Shown here in pieces: positions 34,950 through 44,831 of a stretch of DNA of 64,000 nucleotides; positions within the stretch are counted from its first letter, which is position 1; each line of letters opens with the position of its first letter. Source of the stretch: Telopea speciosissima (lineage: Eukaryota > Streptophyta > Magnoliopsida > Proteales > Proteaceae); assembly GCF_018873765.1 (NCBI RefSeq), contig NC_057924.1, positions 20,393,542-20,457,541 on the forward strand. Direction: 5' to 3'. Below the pieces are notes generated by a model. The model was not told the origin of the DNA and searched no databases. It saw nothing but the letters and a program-made list of their open reading frames with translations. Made by a program: the position numbers and the translations under genes.

Positions 34950-35051
34950 GTTAACACCATCAGCCAGAGGGGGTCCGGGTGTAATTGGGAAAAATCCAGA
35001 TAAAGAATGTGTAATTAGGCCATAGTACAGGGGAGGGGATGTAATTTTCCC
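34950..35051 (-). repeat. MULE1 right terminal inverted repeat
   Basis: Inverse of the left end at 23204 onward. It ends ...GATGTAATTTTCCC at 35051. Confidence 0.78.
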
Positions 35052-35060
35052 TTAAATTAA
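35052..35060. repeat. MULE1 target duplication, right
   Basis: TTAAATTAA, followed by TGAC exactly as in the empty site upstream of lipase 1. Confidence 0.8.
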
Positions 35061-35976
35061 TGACTTATCATTTATAGAGACTGGTTGGTATGTAGCCGGG
35101 CTTGACTACGCGGTTCTAATACTTATCATATGGAGGCCTGGTCTGGCTTTCCAATAGTTGTGTTTAGAAAAGTAGTGGTCTCTTACCTAGATTTTCCACG
35201 TCAAATTTAGTTAGTATACATAACCATCATTTACTAATTTAGATTTCTTCCATCGTTTTAGCTAAAAAGCATGCATCCAATTCAATTTTTCTCCCACGTG
35301 CGTTTTGTAATTGTTGAACTTTCAGATAAGTGAATGCTAACCTTTCTATCATACTATGTTAAAACTATAATTTTACACGTGTGAGATAAGTTTGAGCTGG
35401 ACTTAACACAAATGTCACAATGTTTTTTTCAAGGTGCAAGTTGCAAAATCAACTCTTTGAAGATATCTTCGTCAAGCCCACCAGTTAATGTAGAACCTTG
35501 AGAGGGTTTTTTGAGCAATGAAACAACAAACCTTGTAGAGAATTTGGGACAAACAATTAACAGCCATGACCATGAGCTTCAAAGTAATTACAGCTTATGA
35601 AAGGGAATCCCATGACCCTGTCAACTGAATCTGATCGGGTCAATAAAGTAGGTCTGATTTTTTGACTACACCTTGACACTGTAGCAATCAATAACCAGTT
35701 GGTGGAACCAAGTTAGAATGGTAGGTTTAGGGTTGCCCTTGCCATATACATGGAAAATGCGAAAGAACCTTCTTAGCTTCTTGATTTGAAAACCATATGA
35801 CTTGGTCCAACCAAACTCCAAGTATATATAAATTGATAGTCTGTGAGATAAGAAAACACAAAGAACTCCCAAAAATTCAATTAAGGGGAAGCTCAAGGAG
35901 AAATCTCTCTGATTCATTGACTGTATAAACTTGTATTTTTGATTCATTGAGTTTGGAAGTTAGAAACAAAGAAAGG
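35061..35976 (+). promoter_or_regulatory. Upstream region of lipase 2
   Basis: Aligns with the lipase 1 upstream region but lacks the MITE. It has an extra stretch around 35540-35690 not seen before lipase 1. A TATATAAA box lies at 35825-35832, 145 bp before the ATG. A large transposon now ends about 920 bp upstream of the start codon, so any more distant control elements shared with lipase 1 are displaced by about 15 kb. Confidence 0.6.
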
Positions 35977-37535
35977 ATGGGTAGCCTTAATGAAAGCAGC
36001 ATTTCCAAAAGATGGAAGCAGTTGAGCGGGCAGGATAACTGGAAGAGCATGCTGGACCCCCTCGACATCGATCTCCGGCGATACATCATCCACTACGGCA
36101 AAATGGCTGAGGCTACATACGATGCCTTCAACTCAGAGAAGTTGTCCAAGTATGCCGGAAGCAGCCGGTACGGGAGGTCGGATTTCTTCTCGAAGGTGGG
36201 TTTGGATATAGGCAATCCATACAAGTATGAGGTAACGAAATTCCTCTATGCCACATCTTCAGTGGACTTACCAGATGGTTTGATGGTGAAGTCTTTGTCG
36301 AGGGAGGGATGGAATAAAGAATCCAATTGGATAGGTTACATTGCAGTGGCAACTGATGAAGGGAAGGAAATGTTGGGAAGGAGAGACATCGTGATTGCAT
36401 GGAGGGGTACGGAACAAGCTTTGGAATGGGCCAACGACATGAATTTCATATTAGTTTCTGCTGAAGATTCCATATTTGGGCCGGATGCCGACCATGTTGA
36501 TGTACATCGAGGTTGGTACTCCATGTATACTTCCGATAATCCACGTTCCCTCTACAACAAGTCCAGTGCAAGAGCTCAGGTAAATTCTTCTGTTTGCCTT
36601 TTGTGTTTTCTTTTGATTTTATTTATTTATTTATTCCTATGAAGACGAAGAAAAAATTATTAGATTTGCAAGAATCCGTACAAAACTACAAAACTATGTC
36701 ATCATCTACTTCTTAACGGAAGCTAGCGCAATACCTTTTATCCAAAATCGTCCTCCATTTTTTATTCTTACTCACTCAGTTTCATTTATTTTATTTTAAT
36801 TGTATTTTTAATGAATATCTATTATTTTTTCCACTACACCTGTAACCAAACGGAGGCCTTAGAGGGCCTTTGGAGAGAGAGAAAACGGTGGATTAAATTG
36901 TTTATTTGGTGACATTTCAGGTATTGGGTGAGGTGAGGAGGCTAGTAGAAAAATTCAAGAACGAAGAGATCAGCATAACTATAACAGGCCACAGCTTGGG
37001 AGCAGCTCTTGCAACAATAAATGCAGCAGACATAGTTGCCAATGCAGTAAACAAGCCCAAGGACCAGCCGGACAAAGCATGCCTAGTGACGGCCTTCGTC
37101 TTCGCCAGCCCCCGCGTTGGAGATGGTGACTTCAGGAAGTTCTGCTCGGAATTAGATGACCTCCGAGTGTTGCGCATCACCAACGACCCTGACATTGTCC
37201 CCACATACCCGCGCTTCGGCTACGCCGATGTTGGACAGGAACTAGAGATCGACACTAGAGAGTCTAACTACTTGAAGCGTCCCAGCAATTTTTCAGGTTG
37301 GCATAACTTGGAGGCGTACTTGCATGGCGTTGCTGGGACTCAAGGGTCCAAAGGAGGATTCAAGCTAGAAGTTGATCATGATATCGCACGCGTGAACAAG
37401 TCCAAGGATGCATTGAAGGATGAATATCATGTGCCTGGTTCGTGGTGGGTTGAGAAGAATAATGGGATGGTTCAAGATGCTAATGGTTCTTGGAAGTTAA
37501 TGGACCATCAGGAAGACATTGATTTTGGGCTTTGA
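35977..37535 (+). CDS. Phospholipase A1 class II-like lipase, copy 2 (2 exons)
   Basis: Exons 35977-36579 and 36921-37535, phase 0, 405 residues. The 341-bp GT-AG intron sits at the same codon (after Gln201) as in copy 1. The AWRGT loop (141-145), Ser226 in GHSLGAALA, Asp292 and His336 are all kept, so an active acyl hydrolase of the class II PLA1 type is expected, cytosolic and without transit peptide. By eye it differs from copy 1 at about ten residues, for example His21Asn, His90Leu, Val162Ala, Asp163Glu, Val243Ala and Gly323Ser, none in the catalytic motifs. Transposons crowd it on both sides: MULE1 ends upstream, and a MATE-carrying element starts 150 bp after the stop codon, which may affect its 3' end formation or expression. 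Confidence 0.93.
36580..36920 (+). other. Intron of lipase 2
   Basis: 341 bp with GT-AG borders, about 100 bp longer than in copy 1. The added length is AT-rich sequence around 36610-36740. Confidence 0.87.
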
Positions 37536-37685
37536 GTGTTATCTTATAAAATCTCAATATGATTTGTACCATTCTATTGTATTTTTTATTTGTTTGCAAT
37601 AATTTATGGGGTAGACCCAAAGTCTGTATTCTGTATCATCCGGGTATATGCCTAGACGTAAACTCAGTAATATTCTTTTATTTTT

Positions 37686-37840
37686 GAGAAAATTATTGGG
37701 ACCCCCCCTATACTATGACCTAATTACTTAGTCTCCCCAACATTTAGAACAATTACTTGAACACCTCCTGCAGTTTACCATTTCTTTCAAGCAAGTCCTG
37801 TCTGTTAGTTTAGTGATGATGTCATCGATTAAATTTTTTG
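37686..37840. repeat. Left inverted repeat of the MATE-carrying element
   Basis: Pairs inversely with about 39380-39527. The innermost limit is approximate. Confidence 0.75.
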
Positions 37841-38070
37841 TAATGCCTAAACTACCCTTAAAGGGTAGTGAAGTGACCCTTTTACTCTCTTCCTCCTCCT
37901 TCTTCCTACAACCCAATTTCAGATTCAAACCCTAATCGATTTCGAAAAAAATCTCTTTTCTTAAACAAATTTCAAATCAAAATAACCCAAAACCCTTAAT
38001 CGATATCAGATTTAAACCCTAATAAATCTCTTTCATCGATTCAAGTACAAAAAATAAAATTAAATTTGAG

Positions 38071-38642
38071 CCAGAGCGCCACCATACCCGACTGCTCCGC
38101 CACATCCTCCGGTTGCCCCATCCATTTCAGAACAAGAGTAGCAAATACGTACATGGGTAGAAGCAGAACAGAGTAGAGAAACAGAACCATCCATGATCTC
38201 TGCATATGGATTCCCAACATATGGAATTTCTTGGCTCCAAATGCCTGACCACATAGTGTCTCCAATGCACTAGCCATTCCTAACTAATAAATCGAAAAAA
38301 AACAAACAAAACCCAGAACAGAGATTGTTATGAACATTCAATTAAAACATCAAAAAGTGTAGCCGAGTAGAGAAGATTAAGTACCAAGAGACCGTAATTG
38401 AAGCCAACAATGACATTATTGGCGATGGAGAGGGAAGCGAGCTCGAGATCACCAAGATGGCCAGCGAAAGCTTGGGAGATGACATTCATGGAGTAGGAGG
38501 CGACACGACTGAAGATGGCTGGACTAACGATGTGCCATAACAGTTTTGATTCGATCCAAACCCTTTTCCCTAAATCTTCCTCTTCTTCGTTCTCTCTTAT
38601 TAATGGTGTTTTCCATAATGAGGGAACAGATTCTTTGAGCAT
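38071..38642 (-). pseudogene. Captured MATE (DETOXIFICATION) transporter fragment, 2 exons
   Basis: Exon 1 runs from 38642 down to 38385 (86 codons, starting MLKESVPSLW, with AGHLGDLELASLSIANN and GFNYGLL). Exon 2 runs from 38283 down to about 38071, with LGMASALETLCGQAFGAKKF, then MLGIHMQRSW, then MGQPEDVAEQSG. Together they give the N-terminal 150-160 residues of a plant MATE efflux carrier of about 500 residues, covering roughly the first three or four membrane segments. The 101-bp intron (38284-38384) keeps GT and AG borders, so capture was from genomic DNA. Coding similarity stops after VALWL, where terminal-repeat-side DNA begins. No transport function is likely. The frames are open, so the capture may be recent. 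Confidence 0.85.
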
Positions 38643-39379
38643 GTTATGGTTAATTATGGGTTTGTGATGGAAATTACTTTGCTTCCTTATTTAATTGTCC
38701 ATTCTGACCTAGTGTCTTAATCTTTCCCCTCCCCCCTCCTCAATTTGAGAGAGAATGGAACCAAGCTGAAACGAGCAAATACCCTTGAATATGGTTGTGA
38801 AAATCTTTCTTTTTCCCTTACTTCCATATGCACCAACATATGACAAATAGAGTCAGCCTTCAGAGATATGTCCTCTACCACTTGGGCTATGACAGCTTTA
38901 CAGATCTTGGAACCAACCTTCCGTTCACAAGCTGAAGATAGTATGGCAGTCTGATACCATTTTGAGATTGTTGCTACAATGGTGTACATCGATTAACCTT
39001 TACAAATGGACTGTTGGGTTCCACCGATTGAAAATTTTGACCTCTACAAATGGTTGAGATTATTGCTGCATAAGTGGATTATTGCTGTGAGATGAACTGA
39101 GATTATTACTCCACCCCTACTCCCTCTAGGGTTCCACCGATTGAAAAAAAAAAAAAAAAAAAAGAGAAGAAGAAGAAGAAGAGCAGAGAGGGCAAGAAAC
39201 CGAGAATCGCTCTCGATGTACCCATCATGCGTTGATGGTGACGGTGGTGAGGTCCTCCCTCTGCAGCTGAACTGTAGTTGCAGGAAGAAGAAGAAGAAAA
39301 AGTTAAAGAAGAAAGAAGGGGAGGAAGGAGAAGGAGGAGGGTAAGTTGGTCATTTAACTTCATAAGTTTAAGTTAAATA
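38643..39379. other. Rest of the Pack-MULE-like interior
   Basis: About 38643-38700 may be captured 5' UTR or promoter of the MATE gene. The remainder has no recognised gene. A poly(A) run followed by (GAA)n lies at 39145-39185, and a further GAA-rich run at 39280-39340. A phrase near GTTCCACCGATTGAAAA is repeated at about 39017 and 39131. Confidence 0.45.
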
Positions 39380-39527
39380 ACTTATAAGGGTAAAATGGAC
39401 ATTTTCATTTAAACACTAACAGCAGACTAACACCGTTAGGTTTCGGGGGGTGTCAAGTAATTGTTTCAAACATTGGTAATTGTAAGCAAAATGGCCATAG
39501 TACAGGGGGTGTCCATGTGATTTTCTC
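39380..39527. repeat. Right inverted repeat of the MATE-carrying element
   Basis: Inverse of 37686-37840, with scattered mismatches. Followed by the 9-bp duplication. Confidence 0.75.
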
Positions 39528-39536
39528 TTTATTTTA

Positions 39537-40056
39537 TTCATTCTACTAATCTTTGGTGATCTATCTATCTATTCTATTCTATCTATAAAAGTACATACTC
39601 CACTTTATTGTCCAAATTTTTCACATGACAAGAATACCCCTATTCTCTCTCTCTCCCTTTCTCTTTCCAAGCCATTGGAGAGTGGTATCATCCATATGGA
39701 GTCCATATAAGGCCCACATGGTCACAGTAGGAGAGAGCGTTTCATTATGAGCCCCACTATTTTATTATATGATAGGGTATTTTAGAATTTGCACAAGGAC
39801 AATGCATGGTTACTTTTCCCTATTATTTATATGAAAACTATTATTTGCACCGCCTCATGATGAAAGACTTTCCTTCATACATTATTGTGTGCGGTGCGTA
39901 GGACTAATTTAGTTAAATTGACCTTTGAATTAGTTAGTTGTGAAGTTCAAGACCTTATTTCAACCAAGTGACCTATCATATAATAAACTTTTTATTCGTA
40001 CAATTTATCAAATAAAAAAATGCTACTATTCACTTTAGAATACAACAACAAATTCC
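39537..40056 (+). other. Resumed 3' flank of lipase 2
   Basis: Aligns with about 18830-19340 downstream of lipase 1, including the (ATCT)n and (CT)n microsatellites and the CAACAACAA repeat fragment. No gene is present. Confidence 0.6.
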
Positions 40057-41094
40057 GTCTTGTCCCTCTTTGCAACATATTTTTTTTCTATTGTGATGTT
40101 AGCAACGCCATTTGGAGGGAATTTTCTTCTTGGTTTGGCTTTGTCTGGGCTCGGCCTTCCTCTATTGCTGGTCTTTTTGGATGGAGGAAGAGGAAGTTAC
40201 GATGTACCAATGTCAAGGATCCTTCGGCTGGTGGTGCGGTTGTCATTTGCGCTGTTACTTGGGAAGAGCGCAATAGAAGATGTCATGAGGGCCTTTCTCG
40301 AAATTTAAATCAGATCCTAGACTGTATTAAGGGAGAAATAAGGAATTGCAATTTTGTGATTAAGGGGATTAGAACAACCTTTGATCTGGTGTGCGTTAGA
40401 TCTCTGGGTCTGGCCATCTCTAGATCCTCTTCCAGAGGCATTGCCGAGGTGTTCTGGTGCAAACCTCATTCAAATTGTATCAAGCTGAATATTGACGGTA
40501 GCTCGCTTGGGAACCCTGGTAGAGCAGGGGTAGGTGGTGTTTTTCGTAATCACCACACCCAAGTGGTGAATTCTTTCAGTCGATTTCTGGGGATCTGCAA
40601 CATTTTTGTGGCAGAGTTTGAGGCTCTTATGGATGGTCTTTTCATTACAAAGGAGATGGGAATAAGGGACATGTGGATCGAATCTGATTCGGCCTTTGTG
40701 GTGATGTCAATTCACTCTTCAAATATCCCTTGGTTTGTTTTTCAAAGATGGTTGGTTCTTAGACCCTATCTGGATTCCTGCAATTGAAAATTTTCGCATT
40801 GCTTCAGAGAAGCTAACCCCATTATGGATTATATGGCAAAGCAGGCGCCTAAATCTGGGGAGTCGATTCTAATTGTGTTTTTCCTAGACACATTGAAGAA
40901 CAGTTGGCGCATGATGCCATGGGCATGTCGAGATTCAGATTTTTATAGTGGTGAGTGAGATTCCTGCTGATGGCCATGCCGAAGGTGGGGTTCCTCGCCT
41001 GCTAGGTTGTTTCTTGGTTTTGGCCTTTTTGTAATTTGTTTTTGTATCTTTTTATTCAATGATCTTTTAGCAAAAAAAAAATTAAATAAATAAA
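40057..41094 (+). mobile_element. 5'-truncated LINE fragment
   Basis: A single frame (to 40787) covers the end of the zf-RVT region (YCDVSNAIWREFSSWFGFVW), a linker and RNase H (CIKLNIDGSSLGNPGRAGVG, then VAEFEALMDGLFITKEMG). The 3' end has a long UTR and the tail AGCAAAAAAAAAATTAAATA near 41070-41094. Unit 1 has no LINE at the matching site (about 19345), so insertion followed the lipase duplication. The frame ends before the last conserved RNase H block. It is a dead 5'-truncated copy. A clean target duplication was not found, and a few target bases seem lost. Confidence 0.75.
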
Positions 41095-41390
41095 AAGGGG
41101 TCGACTACATAGATCCAAACAAAATCAATTGGGGGAAATTGAGGTCTAAACAAGAAAAAGGGGATAAAGAGATGGGAAAAGAGAGATAGGGGATGAGATG
41201 AGAAAGATAAAGAATATAGGAAAATGAAAGATGAAAGTACGACGAAAAAAGGCACAGCCCAGCAAGTCAGGAGAATCTCATCTGAATGAGGTTTGTAATA
41301 ATTTATATTTCCAAATTAAAAAATACATGTACACTTGAATTCCATTGTTACAAGTGAATTACTTCCCTTGCAACTAGAGGGGGCCTAACA

Positions 41391-41858
41391 AGTAACAATG
41401 CCATTGTTACAAGTGATTTATCCATCTTTTTCCAACCCTCACATTGCAGTATCACACATGAGTCATTTCCTTACAACTATCTTTTGAAGCCATGTCTCAG
41501 TAATTTGAATGAAAGTCCTTGTCCACTTTTATATGTGCACCTTTGTTGCTAAATAATCTTAGGGAGGGGGCTCACTGCCACGCTGCGTGGCCATTGCACC
41601 AATGTGGGGCCCATTGAGAGTGCACGCAAAGGCATCCAACAAAGGTGAGATTTTTCATTTCAAATGGGGGGTGGGGTGTGGGGAGGTCATTTCACGTTTC
41701 CTGTGTCTGGGTACAGATGGCACACAGCCTGGCAGCATTCTTTTTCCCATAATCTTAAAACTTTCTCAACCACATGGCTTAACTAATAAAAGATATCAAA
41801 CCTTCATCGTTGCAAATTGACAGATAAACCCACTAAAATAAATTATCATGAGAAAGGA
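41391..41858. repeat. Lipase-flanking repeat X, copy 3
   Basis: Very similar to copy 2. It ends at TTAAATTAA (41859-41867), where MULE2 begins. Its presence implies a third lipase unit boundary, but no third lipase gene is visible in the window. Confidence 0.75.
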
Positions 41859-42028
41859 TTAAATTAAGGGAAAATTATATGCCCCTCGCCTGTACTATGA
41901 CCTATTTACACATTCCTTCCTTGGACTTTCTCCAATTACATCCCATTCCCTTACAGTTTACAGTACATTACTATGACACCCATGCCGTTAGCGTGAAGTC
42001 GTAATATGACTTAGTAATATTTTATTTA

Positions 42029-43201
42029 CACATCTTCCTCTCTTTCCAAATTCGGATAAGCTTGAGTGGATGGCCTCTAGAAATGGAGACTTTTCTGTTA
42101 AGAGTGCTTATCATCTTATTGCAAATGATTTAACGGAGGGGAGAAGTTTGGAAGCATCGACTTCAAGGAATCATTCTTGGTCGGATGTGCCAAGGAGTGT
42201 ATGGAAGAGAATCTGGAATTGTAGAAGTCTTCCCAAAACTCAACGCTTTCTATGGAAAGCATGTGCTGCTGGTGTAGCAACAGGAGATGCTCTTTGTCAT
42301 CGCAATCAGTGTGGAACGATGTTGTATTAGATGTGGATCGGTTGAAACAATCACACATATTTTGCAGGGTTGTTCATTTGCCCTTGCAGCCTAGTTTGGT
42401 TGTTCTTTAGGGCTCTTCATTGCGGAGACTAGATCATGAGTTGGAGCAATATCTCACGGGATAAGACCACTCAACGTATGGGAATTTCTTTGTGCTCTTT
42501 TATATGTTGGTTTCTGTGGAAAGCACGGAATGACAATGTTTTTGGTCGTCGGGTTTGGTCTGCATTAGAGGTTATTCAAACCTCTTTTCATGCTTTCCAA
42601 GAGTTTCATGATTCCTAGAGTCCTATTGCTTTGCACCTTCTACGATGAGCCATACTTCATCTTTGGTTTCTAGGGGATCCTCTCTCCAACCAGGGACGAC
42701 TCAAGTTTTTTGTGCTGCTAGTTTACTTCCAAACTCATCTACATGTAGTGTTGGATTTGTTTGCAAGGACTATTCTGGTCGATCGATAAATGTTGTCTCG
42801 GTTCCTATAATTTTTTGAGGATATTGCTATTGGGGAGGGTATGGCTATCCGATCTTCTTTTGCCGGAGTGTATTTCGGAAGGCTTCGACAGGATTCTTAT
42901 TGCATTCGATAATAAGGATGTTGTCAATTACATACAAGGAGGGTTATCTTTGTCTCCTCTTAGCATTCGTGGCATCCTGGAAGATATTATGCATCTTTCT
43001 ACCTATTTTGATACATTTAGTTTCACTTATGTTCCAAGGGAGAATAATAGTTGTGCTGACTCCCTGGCAAGGAGGGCGCTATTGGTGACGTGTAAGATGG
43101 TGTGGCCTATTTTCGATCCATGGCTTGTTGATCTTTATAATCCTTAGCCATGAGCTTTCACATTTTTCATAATAAAGCTCTTTTTACCAAAATAAAAAAA
43201 T
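42029..43201 (+). mobile_element. 5'-truncated LINE in MULE2 (same insertion as in MULE1)
   Basis: Flanked by a 12-bp target duplication ATATTTTATTTA at 42017-42028 and 43202-43213. Contents are zf-RVT (FSVKSAYHLIANDLTEGRSL, then RIWNCRSLPKTQRFLWKACA), a linker (ISLCSFICWFLWKARNDNVF) and RNase H (CISEGFDRILIAFDNKDVV, then YVPRENNSCADSLARRALL). The tail is ACCAAAATAAAAAAAT. It is split into at least three frames and dead, but uninterrupted by other elements. Confidence 0.82.
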
Positions 43202-43213
43202 ATATTTTATTTA

Positions 43214-44583
43214 ATCCCCAAACTGACCTTGGGTTTATATAATACCTAAAATACCCTTCTTCTTCTTCCTCTTGTAACCCCACCTGCCTCCACCCCTTTG
43301 CACCTTGAGTGACCAAACATCGCCACCCTCACCATTGGTATCTTAGCTTCCACCCCTTTGCATCTTGAGTGACCAAATTTAATTCTGACTTTGTCACCAT
43401 TTTCTCTGGCAACAATGCCTTTGAAGGGAAATAACGGTAAGCCTCCCTACATCTATAGATCATCATCTGCCATAAAATTTGGGTTTTGAAATTTGGATTT
43501 TCTGCCATGGATTCTGTGAGTTGTGATAATCAGCTAGGTCATCTGATGAGATAAAGTCTCATCTCATTGTGCTCTTCGAGCCCGGCCGTAGTGCTCTCAT
43601 TGATTTGGAGAAGAAGGTCCAGTAACAAAAGAACCAACGAATTCAGGCCAAAATCTAGGGAACTTGATCTATCTTTACACATCTTGACGCTTTCCCCCCC
43701 AGAAGCGAATCTAAACTCCCTGGCTACACATCTTCAGAAATAATTAATCGATTGCAATGGACAATTTTTCCTTTTTTCCATTTTCCCCTTATTTTATTTG
43801 AGATTCAATCAATATAAACAGTATCTATAGCTACCTAGGTATGTGATGCTCGACGAATGGTAGCTATCTATTTTTAATAAATGATGCATCCCCCACCTTT
43901 ATGGTACCTTCTCAAAAAATTACGGCTTTGGTTCTCTTACATGATTAGTACACCCACTGTAATGGTTTGGGATTTCAACATTACCATTCTCTTTTCACTC
44001 TTTATTCCTTCAAGTTATTCAAAATTTCAGGAGCTGTAGTGGCCATATCGTTTGGGTTGGGTGGGCTCGGGCTGGAAGGAATGGTGGGGATGGAAGACCT
44101 TGTTGGTGAAGGCATAGAACCACCCGAAGAAGGTAATAAGGGGTAAATAATGTCAAGGGATAATGCTGGTAGAGAAGTTGCTAGCGAATCTAGAAGGAAA
44201 GAAGGCGCTGCTAAAATGGTTGAGGCTGCTAGTTTTAGGTGAGAAGAAGAGTAATAGGAGAACAATTATGATCTTGCCGAATTTAAGAGACCAATTGGTG
44301 AACCTAGTCTATTTAGATGTGAATTGTCAGATAACCCTGTTCAAATGTAAAGAATAGCCAGCATATGAGTAGAAAATCAAGATAGATTTGTAAGTAGGAC
44401 AAAACGTTGGAGGGATGAGAAGAGATATTAAGAGGCTATTCGAGTTGCCTGGGAGAGCTCGGTTGAGGGAGACAGACAAAGTAGTGGCTCTGTTGACTTC
44501 AGCCAGTACAGAGCTTCCAAGCCTCATGCACTACGGCTTGCCATCCTTTCCTTCCTTTCTTTCCCACTATCTTTACTCTTTAC
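43214..44583. other. MULE2 interior
   Basis: Aligns with 29399-30117 and 33661-34310 of MULE1. It contains the empty site of Copia B near 43938 (CTCTTACATGATTAG). A minus-strand frame at 44002-44265 (starts MFSYYSSSH, Ser/Pro-rich end) has no recognised domain and is not open in MULE1. Confidence 0.45.
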
Positions 44584-44831
44584 TATTGTGACTTAGAATT
44601 CTATATGTATTTCATTAACAATCACAATGTAGTTTTATACAAGAGAAAGGGTATGGAAACCCTAGAGGATAGGATCGGATCCTTCACATGTGATCACGAT
44701 TACAATAGGAAACAAATCCTAGAATCTTGCACATGTGATAATGGATAGAATAGGAAAGAAATCCTAATTATAATCAATGACTAAACCATATATAGAGTTA
44801 CTCTTTGAGAGAGAGTCTATATACGTCAATA
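44584..44831 (-). repeat. Copia C 3' LTR
   Basis: 248 bp, TATTGTGAC to GTCAATA. About 97% identical to the partner LTR. Confidence 0.87.

Larger units (their letters stand above)
20039..35051. mobile_element. Large Mutator-like element, copy 1 (MULE1), heavily invaded
   Basis: The left end GGGAAAAT begins at 20039, with the rest of the left repeat at 23204-23340 after a LINE insertion. The right end at about 34950-35051 is its inverse: ATGCCCCTCCCCTATACTAT on the left against ATAGTACAGGGGAGGGGATG on the right, over about 90 bp or more. The 9-bp target duplication TTAAATTAA lies at 20030-20038 and 35052-35060. Nine-bp duplications and long inverted ends fit Mutator-like elements. No transposase is seen. 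Net of the later LINE, Copia A and Copia B the element is about 3.5 kb. Its interior (29399-30117, 33661-34900) has no recognised gene and may be captured sequence. Confidence 0.78.
37686..39527 (-). mobile_element. Pack-MULE-like element carrying a MATE gene fragment
   Basis: Long inverted ends begin GAGAAAAT at 37686 and close ATTTTCTC at 39527. Over about 100-150 bp the ends pair, e.g. CCCCTATACTATGACC on the left against GGCCATAGTACAGGGGG on the right. An imperfect 9-bp target duplication TTTATTTTT (37677-37685) and TTTATTTTA (39528-39536) flanks it. The same site downstream of lipase 1 (about 18815-18832) is uninterrupted, proving insertion after the lipase duplication. The 1842-bp element has no transposase and carries two exons and an intron of a MATE transporter gene on the minus strand. 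This is the structure of gene-capturing Mutator-like elements (Pack-MULEs). Confidence 0.85.

Noticed and set aside
38071-38642. A functional MATE transporter gene
   Set aside because: Only the first 150-160 residues are present, and coding ends at transposon sequence. It lies between inverted ends with a target duplication, so it is a captured fragment.
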